Assembly (NCBI GenBank): GCA_024195585.1
Contig: SWBL01000164.1
Coordinates: forward strand, 1 to 64,000
DNA: 64,000 nucleotides
Direction of reading: 5' to 3'
Source: Aureobasidium sp. EXF-3400
Taxonomy: Eukaryota > Ascomycota > Dothideomycetes > Dothideales > Saccotheciaceae
Part shown: positions 10,917 through 21,806 of the stretch, in pieces
How positions within the stretch are numbered: position 1 is the first letter of the stretch
How the letters are laid out: every line of letters begins with the position of its first letter
Program-made: the position numbers and the translations under genes
Notes under the pieces: generated by a model
Told to the model about the DNA's origin: nothing
The model's database searches: none
Seen by the model: only the letters and a program-made list of their open reading frames with translations

Positions 10917-10988
10917 TGGAATGACAGGGAATCGAACCCTGGATCTCCCCCATGCGAAGGGGGCGCATTACCCCTGTGCCATCATCCC
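10917..10988 (-). tRNA. tRNA-Ala (anticodon CGC)
   Basis: Read on the minus strand, a complete 72-nt cloverleaf without an intron. The acceptor stem of seven pairs includes G3-U70, the alanine identity pair, with A73. The D arm is GCA/TGC, the anticodon stem CCCCC/GGGGG with loop TTCGCAT (anticodon CGC, reads GCG), and the T arm CAGGG/CCCTG with loop TTCGATT. Confidence 0.93.
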
Positions 10989-12119
10989 GAATTCTAAATT
11001 TTACAAAAATTGTCGTATATAATGTATTTTGGGCTGAAGCAGCTTCAGTCCTGGGTAAGAATGCATTACCCATAGAGAGCGAGTTCGCAGCATTCCATCA
11101 TGGGGCTCAGTGCCTCAATTCAACAAGGTTTGAGTGAGTACTATATTCGCAAGATGTTGAAGCCTAGTGCCAGCAAACCCAGTCTCAAAGCAATTATACC
11201 GAAATTTTCCAAGTCGTTATGTTCGAAAGGCGTCAGGCGTGCAAGCAGCTCAAAGAACGACGCTCTCCGGAGCTGTGTGACCGAGTATCTTCGAGTCTCG
11301 AGGGGTGGTGGAAATTTGTGGGCTGCATAGGCGATCTCCGAGATCTGGGGCTGCAGACTCGAGGTTGAGAGCCATGCCAGGCTATATATCGACCATTCAA
11401 ACAAAGAACGACATGCACCGAGTCTTTAAAGGACGAGTCGAACTACATGATGCTTTTCGCGGAAAACATTGGTACCAGGTTCATGCCTCAGGCATGAACT
11501 CAGAAGAAAGAAAGTCACCATACCACCGTGAAGACGGACCATCTCACGAACAGACTAAGCTTATATGTCTAAGTGATCCCGAAGGATAGAGATTACGAGA
11601 AAGATGTATATACATATGAGATAGTTATAGGCTAGAAAGTCGGTATTGACCCGTCGCAAAGTCTCGAAGAAAGGTACCTATCCACATTCGAACCTGTCAC
11701 TCTGCCATGCAGTACTCTATATTATCGTAAACGAGAGTGGCATGCGGGTAGAATGCCTCGAATACTGAGATTTGACGCAAAACGAGGCCGTAAAGAATCT
11801 GCAGGGTTGCTAAGATCTGGCTAGACAAAGCTAGGGCAAGCCAGTTCCTAGCCCTGAAACGGATGTTATGTCTATCAGGTCGAAAAACATCTACTACACC
11901 ATCCTTAACGAGCTCCTAGACCGTCTCGCTTCGATTAGGGATACTTTTGGGATTACTCCCCGATAAATTCATATTGTGTTTACAGTTCTTAGGCCGTTCT
12001 TTAATCATTAGTAAGTTCACGAGGTATCAAGCATTAACTCGAGGAAGCACTAGTAAAAGAGAAATTTTACCATAATTGCAGAGTCCTGTCCTTACGTCTG
12101 CTCTCCATACAAAAGAATA
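10989..12119. other. Intergenic between two tRNA genes
   Basis: No supported gene. Open frames at 11100-11590 on both strands have no recognisable content. Confidence 0.4.
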
Positions 12120-12209
12120 TGATCAATAGGGGGGTCGAACCCTTGACCTTGGCGTTCCAAACATCAGAAGATATTAGCACCACGCTCTAACCAACTGAGC
12201 TAATCGATC
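12120..12209 (-). tRNA. tRNA-Ile (anticodon AAT) with a 16-nt intron
   Basis: Minus-strand cloverleaf with anticodon loop CTAATA...A (anticodon at 12173-12175) interrupted after position 37 by an intron at 12156-12171. Box A (TAGCTCAGTTGGTTAGAGC) matches isoleucine tRNAs. Oddities are an A2-T71 pair where G-C is usual and one A-C mismatch in the T stem (positions 50/64), so a partly degraded copy is possible. Confidence 0.82.
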
Positions 12210-12817
12210 AAGCTAGTGATAGTTGCATCACGTGATGTGCAAGAGGATCCCAGGCTGGTATACGATTGGGTTTGGGTTGGAAAGCTGCAGAGACGGTCGG
12301 ATTGCTTGTCGATGTTGCAGAAAGATTCGAGGCTTCAGCATCTACTACTGCTAATCGACTCAGTCTCAAGGCTATCATGACAACCACTACAAAACGATCA
12401 TGGATGCTCTACCAACCCTTGCACAAGTCATGAATTGGGGAGCCATATGTTGGGTAAGTGACCTGCTCCGGTAGAGTATTCAGGTTGTCCTGTATTGTAG
12501 TGGATTGGAAGCATGTCTCTGCATTAAGATTTGACAGTCTCCCGTTTCACGACATTTCGCCATCATGACTATTCTTGGTATCCCATTCTGAACATGCTGA
12601 CCCCACTGATCGACTAGAGCTACAGTGTGTTTGTAGCCTAAAGTACTGGTTGAGATAGGGAGATGACATTGCAACATCGCATTGCCCGTTACCAAGCACC
12701 TCGGCAAACCGAAGCATTACGCCGAAGCGGAGTCACACAACACACGATCCTGCCATCTGTCTCTGACCTTCCTAATAATCCGCACAATGAAAAACTCGAG
12801 TCCCATATATCAGTAAG
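12210..12817. other. Upstream region of the Zn2Cys6 factor
   Basis: No gene is seen. A CGG-N4-CCG inverted pair lies at 12702-12711, about 110 bp before the regulator's start, which could suit autoregulation. That is inference only. Confidence 0.3.
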
Positions 12818-14966
12818 ATGGAGACAATAAGAGGCTCGAAGCCTTCCGAGTACAGGGTATCCAAGAAGCCGAGAAAGAGCGTCGCGTATGTTGCCGTTGC
12901 CCTTTGACCAAAAGCCTCGGTAAAACTGATCAACTATCCCGATCACAGTTGCCAGCGATGCCATTCCCACAAAATCAAATGCGATGGTCAGAAGCCATGT
13001 AAAAATTGCAGAGTTGCCGATAATGCGCTGTGCGAATATCCGGTCAAGGATCGAAAGACCACTGTGAGAGAAAGGTAGCCATCTCGATTTGCAGGAATCA
13101 AAGCTATATTAGCGGCTAATATTCTACGAAGCTATATCAATGATCTTTTGAAGGAGATTGAACGTCTCAAGCAACAGACTTCCACACCACAGAGCGAGAA
13201 TCAGCAACAAAGTCGAAGTCACACGCCTGAGCCTTCTGCCACCACCAACTCTGGAAACCCTCTAGTGCGAGACGATGCGTGGTTCGTTCCACTGGATCAA
13301 AGTCCTATATTCATTGGCGAGGCGGCATGTACAGCATTCTCGTCACGTCTGCGTCAACTTCTGCTGCACACCCAGGCAGAGATCCACATGGCTAGAACGC
13401 ACTATATCCAAGATGGTCAGATTTTACATGCAGCAGAAGAGAATGCACCATGGCCGAGTCGACCTCAAGCATACCTTCTTGTAGAATCAGTCATTGCGAC
13501 AGTGGGACAGTGTTATCATCTCTCCTCTCTATCTAGTGTGAGGGGTATATTGGAAAAAGCATATACTGATCGATCATCCTTGAGCCAGATGCAAGAGTGC
13601 AAAGTCTTTGCTTTGTTCGCACTTGCTCAAGTTTACTCGCCTAGACTGGCTGAAGTTCCGAATTTGGTCTTTCCTGGATTATCATACTTTGCAAGAGCCA
13701 GATCGCTCTTGCCTGTGTTGCCAGAGCGTGCTACAGCGAATCATGTCGAAATCCTGATCTGTTTCGTGAGTCGAAGATACTTTGGCCACACCGCACGGCT
13801 GCTGATACGATAACAGACGATATACTCTTTGTCAATGAACAGACGCCACTCGGCATATTGGTACATCGGATCTGCGATGCGACTATCAATGACTTTGGGT
13901 CTACATCACAACATTACAGAATCTCAACTGCCGGACCTGGCTGCGAGACAGATGAGAGCACGTCTTTGGTGGACGGTATATGCTCTCGACCGTTTTATCG
14001 CAAGCAAGATCGGACATTCCGCATTTATCCTCAATGACGATATCGAAGTCAGCCCGCCCTCAGATGCTGGTCTTACCGATGCACAAAAAGGTGATGTGGT
14101 CAGTGCCGACTATCTCTGTGCGAGTATGCGGCTGGCGAGTATTGCCGGTGAGACGATCTCAACGTTGTACGGTCGCAAGAAAAACGATCGACCTTTTGTT
14201 CAGAAGGTACAAGCCATCTTCAAAAGCCTCAGAGATTGGTCGGCAACATTGCCTGAAAGTGTCAGGATGTGGCCGGACAAACCTGCGAGCTGGCATATCG
14301 TCGCTCTGCATCTATCTTTCAACCAGGTACGTTGTTAATGTCGATGTTGCCCGATGAGACTAACAAGGTCAGTGTGTCATCCTCGCTACTCGACCAACTT
14401 TACTCCAAGTTTTCCACGTCACCAACCGTACAAACAGAAGAGATGAGATTCCTCAAGCCACATTCATGCTAGCCGAGACTTGTGTACACACTGCAAGGCA
14501 TACTTGTCGTCTTCTGACTCAAGCATGGACATCACTTCCAGCCCTAGACTACTCATCAGCGCAGTATCTATTTGCTGCTGCAACCATCCTCGCAGTATCG
14601 AACCTCTGCCTTGGAACCAGCGTACAAGCAGACAAGGAGACATTTCAAGCAGCACACCATTTGATGCAACAGCTCGATCGACTCGGTAACATCGCTGCAA
14701 GAGAGTTCTGCCAGCATCTGGATGCCGTTCTCGAGTGCACGTCAAGATTTGAAGCGGAAAAGTCAGAGCAATTACTGCGAATCACACCGCAACAAATAAC
14801 AAATATCGACGCATTGCGAATGGATGAGATGACGAGCGAGATGGCAATCTTTCAGCCCAATGTGCAGGATTTCTTGTCGTATGACAATGCTGATTTTGAA
14901 GCGCTTTTTCCATTCGATACAACTGACATTTGGCCGTATGTTTCGATGCCAGATTTTGACGCTTGA
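12818..14966 (+). CDS. Zn2Cys6 fungal transcription factor
   Basis: Nuclear DNA-binding regulator of the Gal4 class. Exons are 12818-12885, 12949-13074, 13132-13765, 13817-14326 and 14373-14966, giving 643 aa in a consistent frame. Introns are 46-63 bp, with GTATGT at the first donor and GTGAGT and GTACGT at the third and fourth. The basic stretch KKPRK precedes the binuclear zinc cluster (about residues 24-49), CQRC then HKIKCDGQKPC, CRVADNALC, with six Cys. The linker runs into a short coiled coil (SYINDLLKEIERLKQQ). A fungal-specific middle homology region follows (about 100-480), including ARLWWTVYALDR and RMRARLWW-type signature sequence near 335. The acidic, aromatic C-terminus ends near DFLSYDNADFEALFPFD and could be an activation domain. 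Targets are unknown; the nearest candidate is the pectinesterase upstream. Confidence 0.9.
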
Positions 14967-15424
14967 TGTAGCTGTGGTAATTGAACTCTCTGAGTATCCT
15001 TCCTGTAGGCTGTAGAGATCATATACAGCTATCAAAAGGCACAACGGTATTGGGGAACAGGGCAGTATCCGCTGAGAGTTGTTACAGGGGTATATATGTT
15101 GCTGTCAAAAGGCACAAAGGTATCGAGAAACAGGACAGTGTCCACTGAGAGTCGAATCTTGACAAGCTCTCGGTGGACAAAGCTGTAGTTAGAAAACCAT
15201 TGTGCCTTTTTACGGGCTGATTGCCATCCATGTTACAACATGAGAGATATGAAATATGCATGACTTAGCACAAAGAGAGCACGGAAACACATCACAAACA
15301 ACACGAGATGATTCAAGGAGTATAACTTTGTATACGCGTCACCTTTGTGACTTGATTGCTAACCTGACTGCCAATGTTTGCTGAGCAGTGCTAGCTAGTC
15401 TTGAACGCTTCGTAACCCGGGTCA
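14967..15424. other. Intergenic with a 53-bp direct repeat
   Basis: 3' region shared by the convergent regulator and the Cys-rich gene. Contains the repeat pair listed separately and an 11-bp inverted motif (AAAAGGCACAA near 15033, its complement near 15203). Confidence 0.45.
15028..15153 (+). repeat. Diverged 53-bp direct repeat with transition-biased differences
   Basis: 15028-15080 and 15101-15153 align without gaps with nine differences, eight of them transitions. The spacing is 73 bp. The pattern resembles repeat-induced point mutation, although the repeat is short for that process. Confidence 0.6.
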
Positions 15425-16237
15425 CTAACGCTGATCCTCTCCCTGATCTTTTCTCAAGATGTTGGTGCTTTGGTTCATTGCGTTGTTGATCATGACCTCA
15501 AGCTCTTCGGCGGTCATCGAAGGGGACATTGGCAGCAAGACACGGTCGATGGGGCCCTGATATGCGTTTTTGGTGGTGCCCGAGGCAGAAGGCTGAGCAT
15601 TGCCGTGAGCCTGGGTCTGTACCATAGCATGAGGAGGGTACTGAGTAGATGCAGCATCCATGGCTGCAGGCTGGACGACAGGAGGCGCTGTAGCAGGGGC
15701 GACGGCAGAGTCGGGAGGAGGACCAGAGGGAGCAACAACAGCAGGTGGATTGGCTGTAGCGGAGGAGGCACCGGCAGCAGGGTTGTTCGAGCCAGCAGGG
15801 GCACGTTGAGCATCTGAATGCACTCACGGTCAGTTGTGCTCTCTTATACGTGCATCGCGAGTGGAATACATACCACACTTTGACTTGTTAGTGTAGCCAC
15901 AATGGGCACAGGTCTTTGTAGTGCTGGTGACGGAGAGGTAACAGGGGTGACCAGCTCCATTGCCGCCCTTGGTGCAGGCGGTACATTTGACTTGAGCTAC
16001 CTCGCCTTCGTTGGTCTCGTGGATCTTGCCAGCTTTGCTCCTCTTCACGAGAGCAGTGGTGGCCTTTGCCTTTGTGGCAGGGACCATGGTCTGACGGCAA
16101 AGGTTGTCCCATTCTTGTTGGGTACAAGAGTAATAGGCGTTGGTAGTCAAGGGACGTCTGAGGTTGAGGATCTCTTGACTCAAACCAGGGATGTTTCTGT
16201 ATATGGAGGTCAACTCTGTACACAGTGGACGGTACAT
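15425..16237 (-). CDS. Cys-rich putative zinc-binding fungal protein (DUF3716-like)
   Basis: Minus-strand gene with exon 1 at 16237-15874 and exon 2 at 15813-15425 (intron 15814-15873, GTATGT, ACTGAC, CAG), giving 250 aa from the ATG at 16237. Residues about 75-121 carry CTAC, a GHPC Cys, CAHC and a final KC pair, a spacing that suggests zinc binding and resembles the fungal DUF3716 pattern. This is a resemblance by eye only. The second exon is Ala/Pro/Gln-rich and disordered, ending in a short helix-like SMTAEELEVMINNAMNQ. The true start may lie further upstream through a short first exon near 16285 (ATG GCT A, donor GTAACC); this is unresolved. Function unknown. Confidence 0.65.
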
Positions 16238-16836
16238 GGATGCTCACGATGATGTAGGTATGCTGGCAGCCGAAGATGGGTTACTAGCCATCTTGTCTGT
16301 GGTGGCAGGCAACTCGCGGACCGTGCTGTGGTTCTGGTGGAAGGAATTAAGAGAAACAGAGGGGCAGTGAGGGAACTTCTATAGAAGCGTTCTCGTCGGG
16401 CCGCCGAAAGTGTCGTCGGGGTGCTGAATATAATCGTCGGGTTGCTGAGCTCCAACAATCGACCGCCGTCGACGTCGACGTCGAGCATCATTCAGCAGTG
16501 AGTGGTGGCATTCGAGATGTATTTCGTCTGGAGACCATGATGTACGTAGTAGTCACCCCTATCCCGGAAAGCAACGATGGAGAACTCAAGGCTTCAAGTG
16601 GAGACACTGGTATTGCCGCTGCCAGGAGAACACTGCAAGGTAGCGGAGTATTATGCCATTGAATATGAAAGCTTATTCAGCCTCGTGCTTGATACAGTAC
16701 TTGTGTTTGTGCAGGTTTGACAGTATGGACCTGCCGAATTGAACTTCGACCTTTGCTGTATTGCTAAAGGATTGGCGACAATCATCGGAATGTCTCAATT
16801 ATCTCCCATAGAGAGCTTCCACAAAGCCTCCTACGG
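16238..16836. other. Intergenic
   Basis: Promoter side of the Cys-rich gene; may hold its first small exon. A GTCGACGTCGACGT-type palindromic stretch lies near 16468-16484. Nothing else recognised. Confidence 0.3.
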
Positions 16837-17387
16837 TCAAACCACAATTTCTGTCTCCGGTTCCGGTGTACCATGAACACCCCTCTCCGTCACGTTGCGT
16901 CTTGTCTTCTGGGCCTCCTTTGCAGTATAGGTCAATTCGGCAATGAATTCTGTTGCAAGACTACTATCGGCAAAAGTATCCTCTGCGAGGATTTCAAGCG
17001 TTTTTGATCTGACGATGCGGATCTGGACATTGCCATCGATCAAGTCGTATGAAGTCATGGTGTTGCCATCTCTGTGTTGGTCAATGAAGTGGTCGTAACG
17101 TGCTTGATCGTGGGAAGCAATGGTGTCTCTCATAGAAATCATGCTTGAAACTATGATGGATAAATGCGAGTATGTGGTGGTGCCGCTGGAGATGTAGCTG
17201 TGGATACAGTGGTTGATCTGCTTGATAGAGTGTGCTTTTGAGCTTCAGTCTTTGTCTTTTGTAGTCTTGCTTGAATCTTGTGTAAATTTCGTTGAGCTTC
17301 AGAGGGTTTGACAAGGACATGTGAGGCAGTCATCTGACCTGTGACCGACATGAGATCTTCATGGTTGAGATCTAATACGGCTGACAC
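16837..17387 (-). CDS. Small hypothetical protein, 5' structure unresolved
   Basis: The well-supported part is 17142-16837 (minus), an open frame of 101 aa starting MISMRDTIASHDQ and ending TPEPETEIVV, with even codon use and no recognised domain. Upstream, 17387-17151 is open in a different frame (containing LDLNHEDLMSVTGQ), so one or more introns probably join them. A GTATGT donor near 17428 and TCAG/TAG acceptors are present, but no splice series was found that satisfies all frames. Function unknown. Confidence 0.4.
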
Positions 17388-17999
17388 GCCAGACGTCGTC
17401 GAGTCAGTGTTAGTTGGTCAGTGTTAGACATACATTCGACATGGCTAAGATCACGACTCGCTTTCTGTGTGATTATGAAGCACCTGCTGTGATTACAGTA
17501 TCAACAGAGCCTCGAGAGGAAAGAGCTGTATGGGACTTCGTGTGATTACCCTTCCGTAAATCCTTCAAGACCATACATCCACCAGTCGGACATATTCGAC
17601 TTGATTAGGAAACCCACGTCTCCGAGCCAGGATTTTACAAGGCCGAGTTGAGAACAGTCGTGGACGAACCATGGATGGCTGACGAACTCGAGTCTGGATG
17701 GATAAACTTCGGAAGGACTTCGTATGGATGTTCGTCCGGGGAGTCGGTCGATTGATGCTTTGCAAAGACCGATTGCCTCGGAGCAACATTCCTCCTTGTG
17801 AGCTCAAGCTTGAGCTTCTTGAGTTTGAGGTACAAGGGTGGTTGTAGATGTCGTAGTCAGGCATAACGATACAGTATCTGACAAGCTATAAAGAACTGCA
17901 ACTTCCCATCGTAAATTCGTATCATCACAAAATCGAAGCAACCATCTAAAGCTACAAGCATCCATCACAGCACAATAACAACTTTCATCGAGAGCAACC
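17388..17999. other. Intergenic, promoter side of the NmrA-like gene
   Basis: Small open frames at 17565-17864 (minus) have no supporting features. Otherwise nothing is recognised. Confidence 0.35.
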
Positions 18000-18923
18000 A
18001 TGTCCAAAGCCCTTCTCATCACCGGCGCAACAGGCCAACAAGGTGGAGCTACCATAGACGCTCTTATCAGCTCTCCATCCCACACCTCCGACTTCACAAT
18101 CCTAGCTGTTACCCGCAACCCATCATCAGCATCAGCAGCCGCACTGCAAAAGAAATCCCCTGCCATCAAGCTCGTAGCCGGCGACTTCAACGACGTCCCC
18201 GGTATCTTCGCTGCCGCCGAAGAAATCCACAAACCCATCCATGGAGTCTTTGCAGTCACAACATTCATCGGAAAAGGCCAGAGCGTCGAGACCGAAGAGA
18301 AAACAGGTAAAGCATTGGTGGATGAAGCCTTGAAGCGCGGCGTCTCCCATTTCGTCTTCACCTCTGTCGACCGCGGTGGTGACAAGTCTCTCGACAACCC
18401 GACTGAGATCCCGCATTTCTTGTCTAAGCACAATATCGAACGCCATTTGATCGATAGTGCAAAGGGCACAAACATGAAGTATACCATCCTCCGCCCCGTC
18501 GCTTTCATGGATAACTGGGTTCCCGGCATGATGGGCAAAATGTTTGGCGCAATGTGGTCATCGGCACTGCAACCGGACCGCAAACTCCAATTGATCAGTG
18601 TGAGAGACATTGGCCACTTCGCGGCCGAGGCCTTCCGCAACCCTGCCAAGTACAACAACCGTGGTATCTCTCTCGCAGGAGATGAGCTCACATTGCCACA
18701 AGCCGACAAGGTGTGGAAGGACTCTGTAAACTACGGAGCCCCTGTTACATTCTCGTTCATGGGTGCTGGCTTGCTGTGGGCTAGCAAGGAATTGGGTACC
18801 ATGTTCAGGTGGTTCCAGACAGATGGTTACAGCGTCGATATCGCTGCTCTGAAGAAGGAACACCCTGGTCTGCAGACGCTAGGTGATTGGATTGTCAACG
18901 ATAGTGCTTTCAAGAAGAACTAG
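18000..18923 (+). CDS. NmrA-like NAD(P)-binding protein
   Basis: Single-exon 307-aa protein with an N-terminal Rossmann fold. The nucleotide motif GATGQQGG at residues 9-16 follows strand MSKALLIT. The sequence FVFTSVDRGG (about 119-128) and the later RPVAFMDNWVPGM match the NmrA/HSCARG subgroup of atypical short-chain dehydrogenases, which sense the NADP(H) state or act as reductases. The catalytic YxxxK of classical SDRs is absent at the usual place, favouring a sensor or regulatory role, though that is inference. The start ATG follows AGAGCAACC, a reasonable fungal context. Confidence 0.88.
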   Translation: MSKALLITGATGQQGGATIDALISSPSHTSDFTILAVTRNPSSASAAALQKKSPAIKLVAGDFNDVPGIFAAAEEIHKPIHGVFAVTTFIGKGQSVETEEKTGKALVDEALKRGVSHFVFTSVDRGGDKSLDNPTEIPHFLSKHNIERHLIDSAKGTNMKYTILRPVAFMDNWVPGMMGKMFGAMWSSALQPDRKLQLISVRDIGHFAAEAFRNPAKYNNRGISLAGDELTLPQADKVWKDSVNYGAPVTFSFMGAGLLWASKELGTMFRWFQTDGYSVDIAALKKEHPGLQTLGDWIVNDSAFKKN

Positions 18924-19575
18924 TGTATCACGAGTGGGTTTAGTCGAATTCCAGGTAATTAAGCCATTTAGTAGTAATATAAAGGAAAACTTATGCAGGA
19001 TTCAATGTGTTTTGCACAAGTGATATTGAAAAGCAATTCTACAGGAATGACAACTGCTGTGATGCTCTTCACTAACATCCCCTTATCGGAGACTATAGCA
19101 ACAACGTCCATATTGCTATACCACAATCTTATCAGACTTGTACCTCTCACCCTCCTCCCACAAAGCTTTCAAGAGCAGCATGCTTACTATAAAAAGGCGC
19201 AACGTCGTGTCCGACAAGGATGGATCCAGAGAGAGCCGAGAGTATATCGCTTCTCAATGGACACCGGATATCTTTTGCATATGGAGAATGGAATATGGTG
19301 GGGCAAATATAGGTGATTCATTACTAGCTTTACTGGTTGAGAAGGTCTCGCGCCTTCATCAATCCGTCCATTCCCCCTTTTCAACCTCTTTATCCTTTTG
19401 CGAAGCAATTATCTGTCAACTGATGCATTCATTGCGCCCCCTGGTTATTCTACCCTAACATCGAAGCCGAGCTGTGTTCAACAAAACCAGCTGTTGCATC
19501 AAAGGGGGCATTGAAACCATGCGATAGAAGATTGGTCTTCCGGTTCGAAGTGTGAGAGTAATCTTGGCTTCATCA
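18924..19575. other. Intergenic
   Basis: 3' regions of the convergent NmrA-like gene and NOT2 locus. Nothing recognised. Confidence 0.4.
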
Positions 19576-19980
19576 CTAAGTACTGCCGTTGTTGCCATTG
19601 GGATCAACATTGTTTCTCTTCATTTCGTCCTCGATATACTTGAAGGCAAGGTGACCGAAGCGGTAAGGTTGGTAACCATCACGGCGCAGAGGTGGAGGGC
19701 GGAGGTGTGAGGGAATGGGCAATCCAGGGGGAGGACGAAGCGTAGAAGAGGTAGCCGAAGGCATAGGCGTCGACCAAGAAGAAGCGTAGGTGTCTGGTCC
19801 AAAGGATGAAGGACTGGACTGAGCATCATTGATGGAAGGGCCAGAAGGACGAGGGCTAGAGTATGCATCTGGACGGAGGCGAGCAGAGGTCGAGGTACTG
19901 CGAGGAGGATCATCAAGACGAGAGGCAGAGGTAGTAGGTGGGTCAATCGAACGGATGTTGAAAGTCGAGGCGGCCTGCAT
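19576..19980 (-). CDS. 134-codon open frame directly after NOT2 stop, same frame
   Basis: Starts at an ATG 9 nt after the NOT2 TAG (19992-19990) and lies in the same reading frame, so a single stop codon separates the two. The 134-aa product is Ser/Pro-rich and disordered, ending with a more ordered piece (FGHLAFKYIEDEMKRNN). It may be a separate small cistron, a readthrough extension, or a tail joined by splicing of 20052-19990 (GT...TAG, 63 nt, in phase). None of these is proven, and chance openness of a low-complexity frame is also possible. Confidence 0.35.
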   Translation of the reverse strand: MQAASTFNIRSIDPPTTSASRLDDPPRSTSTSARLRPDAYSSPRPSGPSINDAQSSPSSFGPDTYASSWSTPMPSATSSTLRPPPGLPIPSHLRPPPLRRDGYQPYRFGHLAFKYIEDEMKRNNVDPNGNNGST

Positions 19981-19989
19981 AACACTTCC

Positions 19990-21806
19990 CTAAAGTGCAG
20001 CCTGGGGCTGAGTGGCGCCGTGCCTCTGATCCAGATGATCGTAGTTGAGCACAAACTCCCTGCGCTCGCGTCTCCAGTTGTTGGCGTCGAAGAAAATGTA
20101 CACACCACGCTCACTACGCTCGCTAACACGAATGGGAGCAGCCATCTGACTGTCCTTCATCATCCACTGCTGCAGCTCCTTGTGCCAACGCCAGTCGCGG
20201 CTGTATAGCTCACCGGCAGCGAGCTCCTGCACGACATCTCGAGGGTTCTGGTAGAAGACGAAGAACAGTGTCTCGTCAGAGAAAGCGCTCATACGTGTAG
20301 CCAGGGCTGGGACGTTGGTGACGGTGTAGCCACCAGGCAAGGTAAACTCTGGGATGACGGGGCGTGATCGATTGTCGGCGAAAGGAGTCGAGAAGGTAGC
20401 GAAGAGTGGTTCGGGACTGTCCAGATCAAGACCTAGCGAGTTGATATCGACGCCCATAGTGAAGGCAGAGGATGCATCGTTGCTGCGAATCTTGGCCAGA
20501 AGACCAGGCAACCCCCATTTCTCAGCCTCTGACATTTCTTCATAGGGCTTCAATTGTTGTGGAACAGCTTGGTTGGTGATTGGAGCATCAACCATCTGGG
20601 GCGCAAAGTTGGACGAGTGTTGCGAGGGTTGTTGTTGTGCGCTAGCCTGGCCAATGGGTGGTTGTTGCTGCATGAGGCCCATCTGTTGTTCGATGCCGGG
20701 CGGGTTGGCGGGTCTGGGACGAGATGATTCCGAGCCAAACGCGCCGTCTTCGTGAGAGTAACCGTTGACACGTCCATTCAGCTGAGCCTGGTTGCTAAGA
20801 GGTGGAAACTCGTCTTGAGGCTGTTCACTCCCAGCACGACCAGAAATGGGCGATTGGCCGTCGAACTGGCTGTCCAAACTCGAAGGTTCCGGCTGCTGTG
20901 ACTCGTGCGTCTGGGCAGACACAGAGCGTTGTTGTTGCGGTGGTGGTTGCTGAGGCTGAGGCTGAGACTGAGACTGCTGGACTGGCTGTTGCTGTTGCTG
21001 TTGCGGGGGAGCTGCGCGCTGAGCAGGAGCTTGCTGAGGTGTGCGGAGGGCTGTCGTGTTCCATGCTTGGGATGCGTTGGCCTGCTGTGGTTGCGGACCA
21101 AGCGAAGGGAACTCGCTGTTGTATTCATCGTCAGCTATGGTGCTCTGATCGACAGTGATATGACCCCAGGGAGAGCGGGGTGAGTCGGGGAGGCCCAGCG
21201 TGCCAGAACTGCATTCAGCATCACTCTCGAGGTTGAGAGAGGAGTATCTGGATCTTCGTTGTCTCCCCATAGAAATGCAGTGTAACAATTGTCTCGGATA
21301 ATGAAATGCTGAGAAGTGATGGATGCAATGAAAGCTGGTGGACGTACGAGAGGTCGAGCGGTGCCTGCGAGGCAGATGCGCCTATGGCTTGTGCAAATCC
21401 GGCAAGAGGTGTGCGTGTAGGCGCACTCAGGCCTGGCGCTCCTGCCCCCATGGGCATACCGAAAGCCCAACTTGAGCCTCCTCCCAGCTTTGCTGTCTGT
21501 CCTGCTCTTTGCGAAGCGAGCGGTGCGTTGCGGTTTGCGCTCGCTGGTGTCTGGAATACGTTGCCTGCCATTGGGCGAAGTGTTTGTTGTCCGTTTCCTA
21601 ACTATCGTCAGTCCCAGATCCTTTCTTTCTCACCAATCCGTGTGCCTCGCTTGTGTAGCGATGTGCGATCCGTCAGACCTGGTAGACGCTGGCGCGCATT
21701 GCTCATGGAACATTGCGCATGCTTGATAACACCATAGATCGCCAGGGCGCAAATGCTATCAAGCAACCTGAGGAAGTTCTGGAATTAACGTACCTGTTCG
21801 ATTCAT
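19990..21806 (-). CDS. CDC36: CCR4-NOT complex subunit 2 (NOT2/CDC36)
   Basis: Scaffold subunit of the CCR4-NOT deadenylase complex, acting in mRNA decay and transcription. Exon 1 is only 13 nt (21806-21794, ATGAATCGAACAG), then intron 21793-21598, exon 2 21597-21348, an intron beginning 21347 (GTACGT), and exon 3 to the TAG at 19990. Three in-frame acceptors are possible for the last intron (exon start 21292, 21262 or 21253); the first gives a normal 55-bp intron and a 521-aa protein. The N-terminal half is Gln/Pro-rich (poly-Q near 20980-21010) with the EFPSLG motif. The C-terminal about 170 residues form the NOT2/3/5 domain, including KWGLPGLLAKIR, the PGGYTV region and the end FVLNYDHLDQRHG. 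Confidence 0.9.

Noticed and set aside
17565..17864. 99-codon minus-strand frame before the NmrA-like gene
   Set aside because: Ser/Arg-rich, overlapping a second equally open frame, with no splice or domain support.
17804..18709. 301-codon open frame antisense to the NmrA-like gene
   Set aside because: The forward frame has clear Rossmann motifs and explains the openness; the reverse product has no recognisable content.
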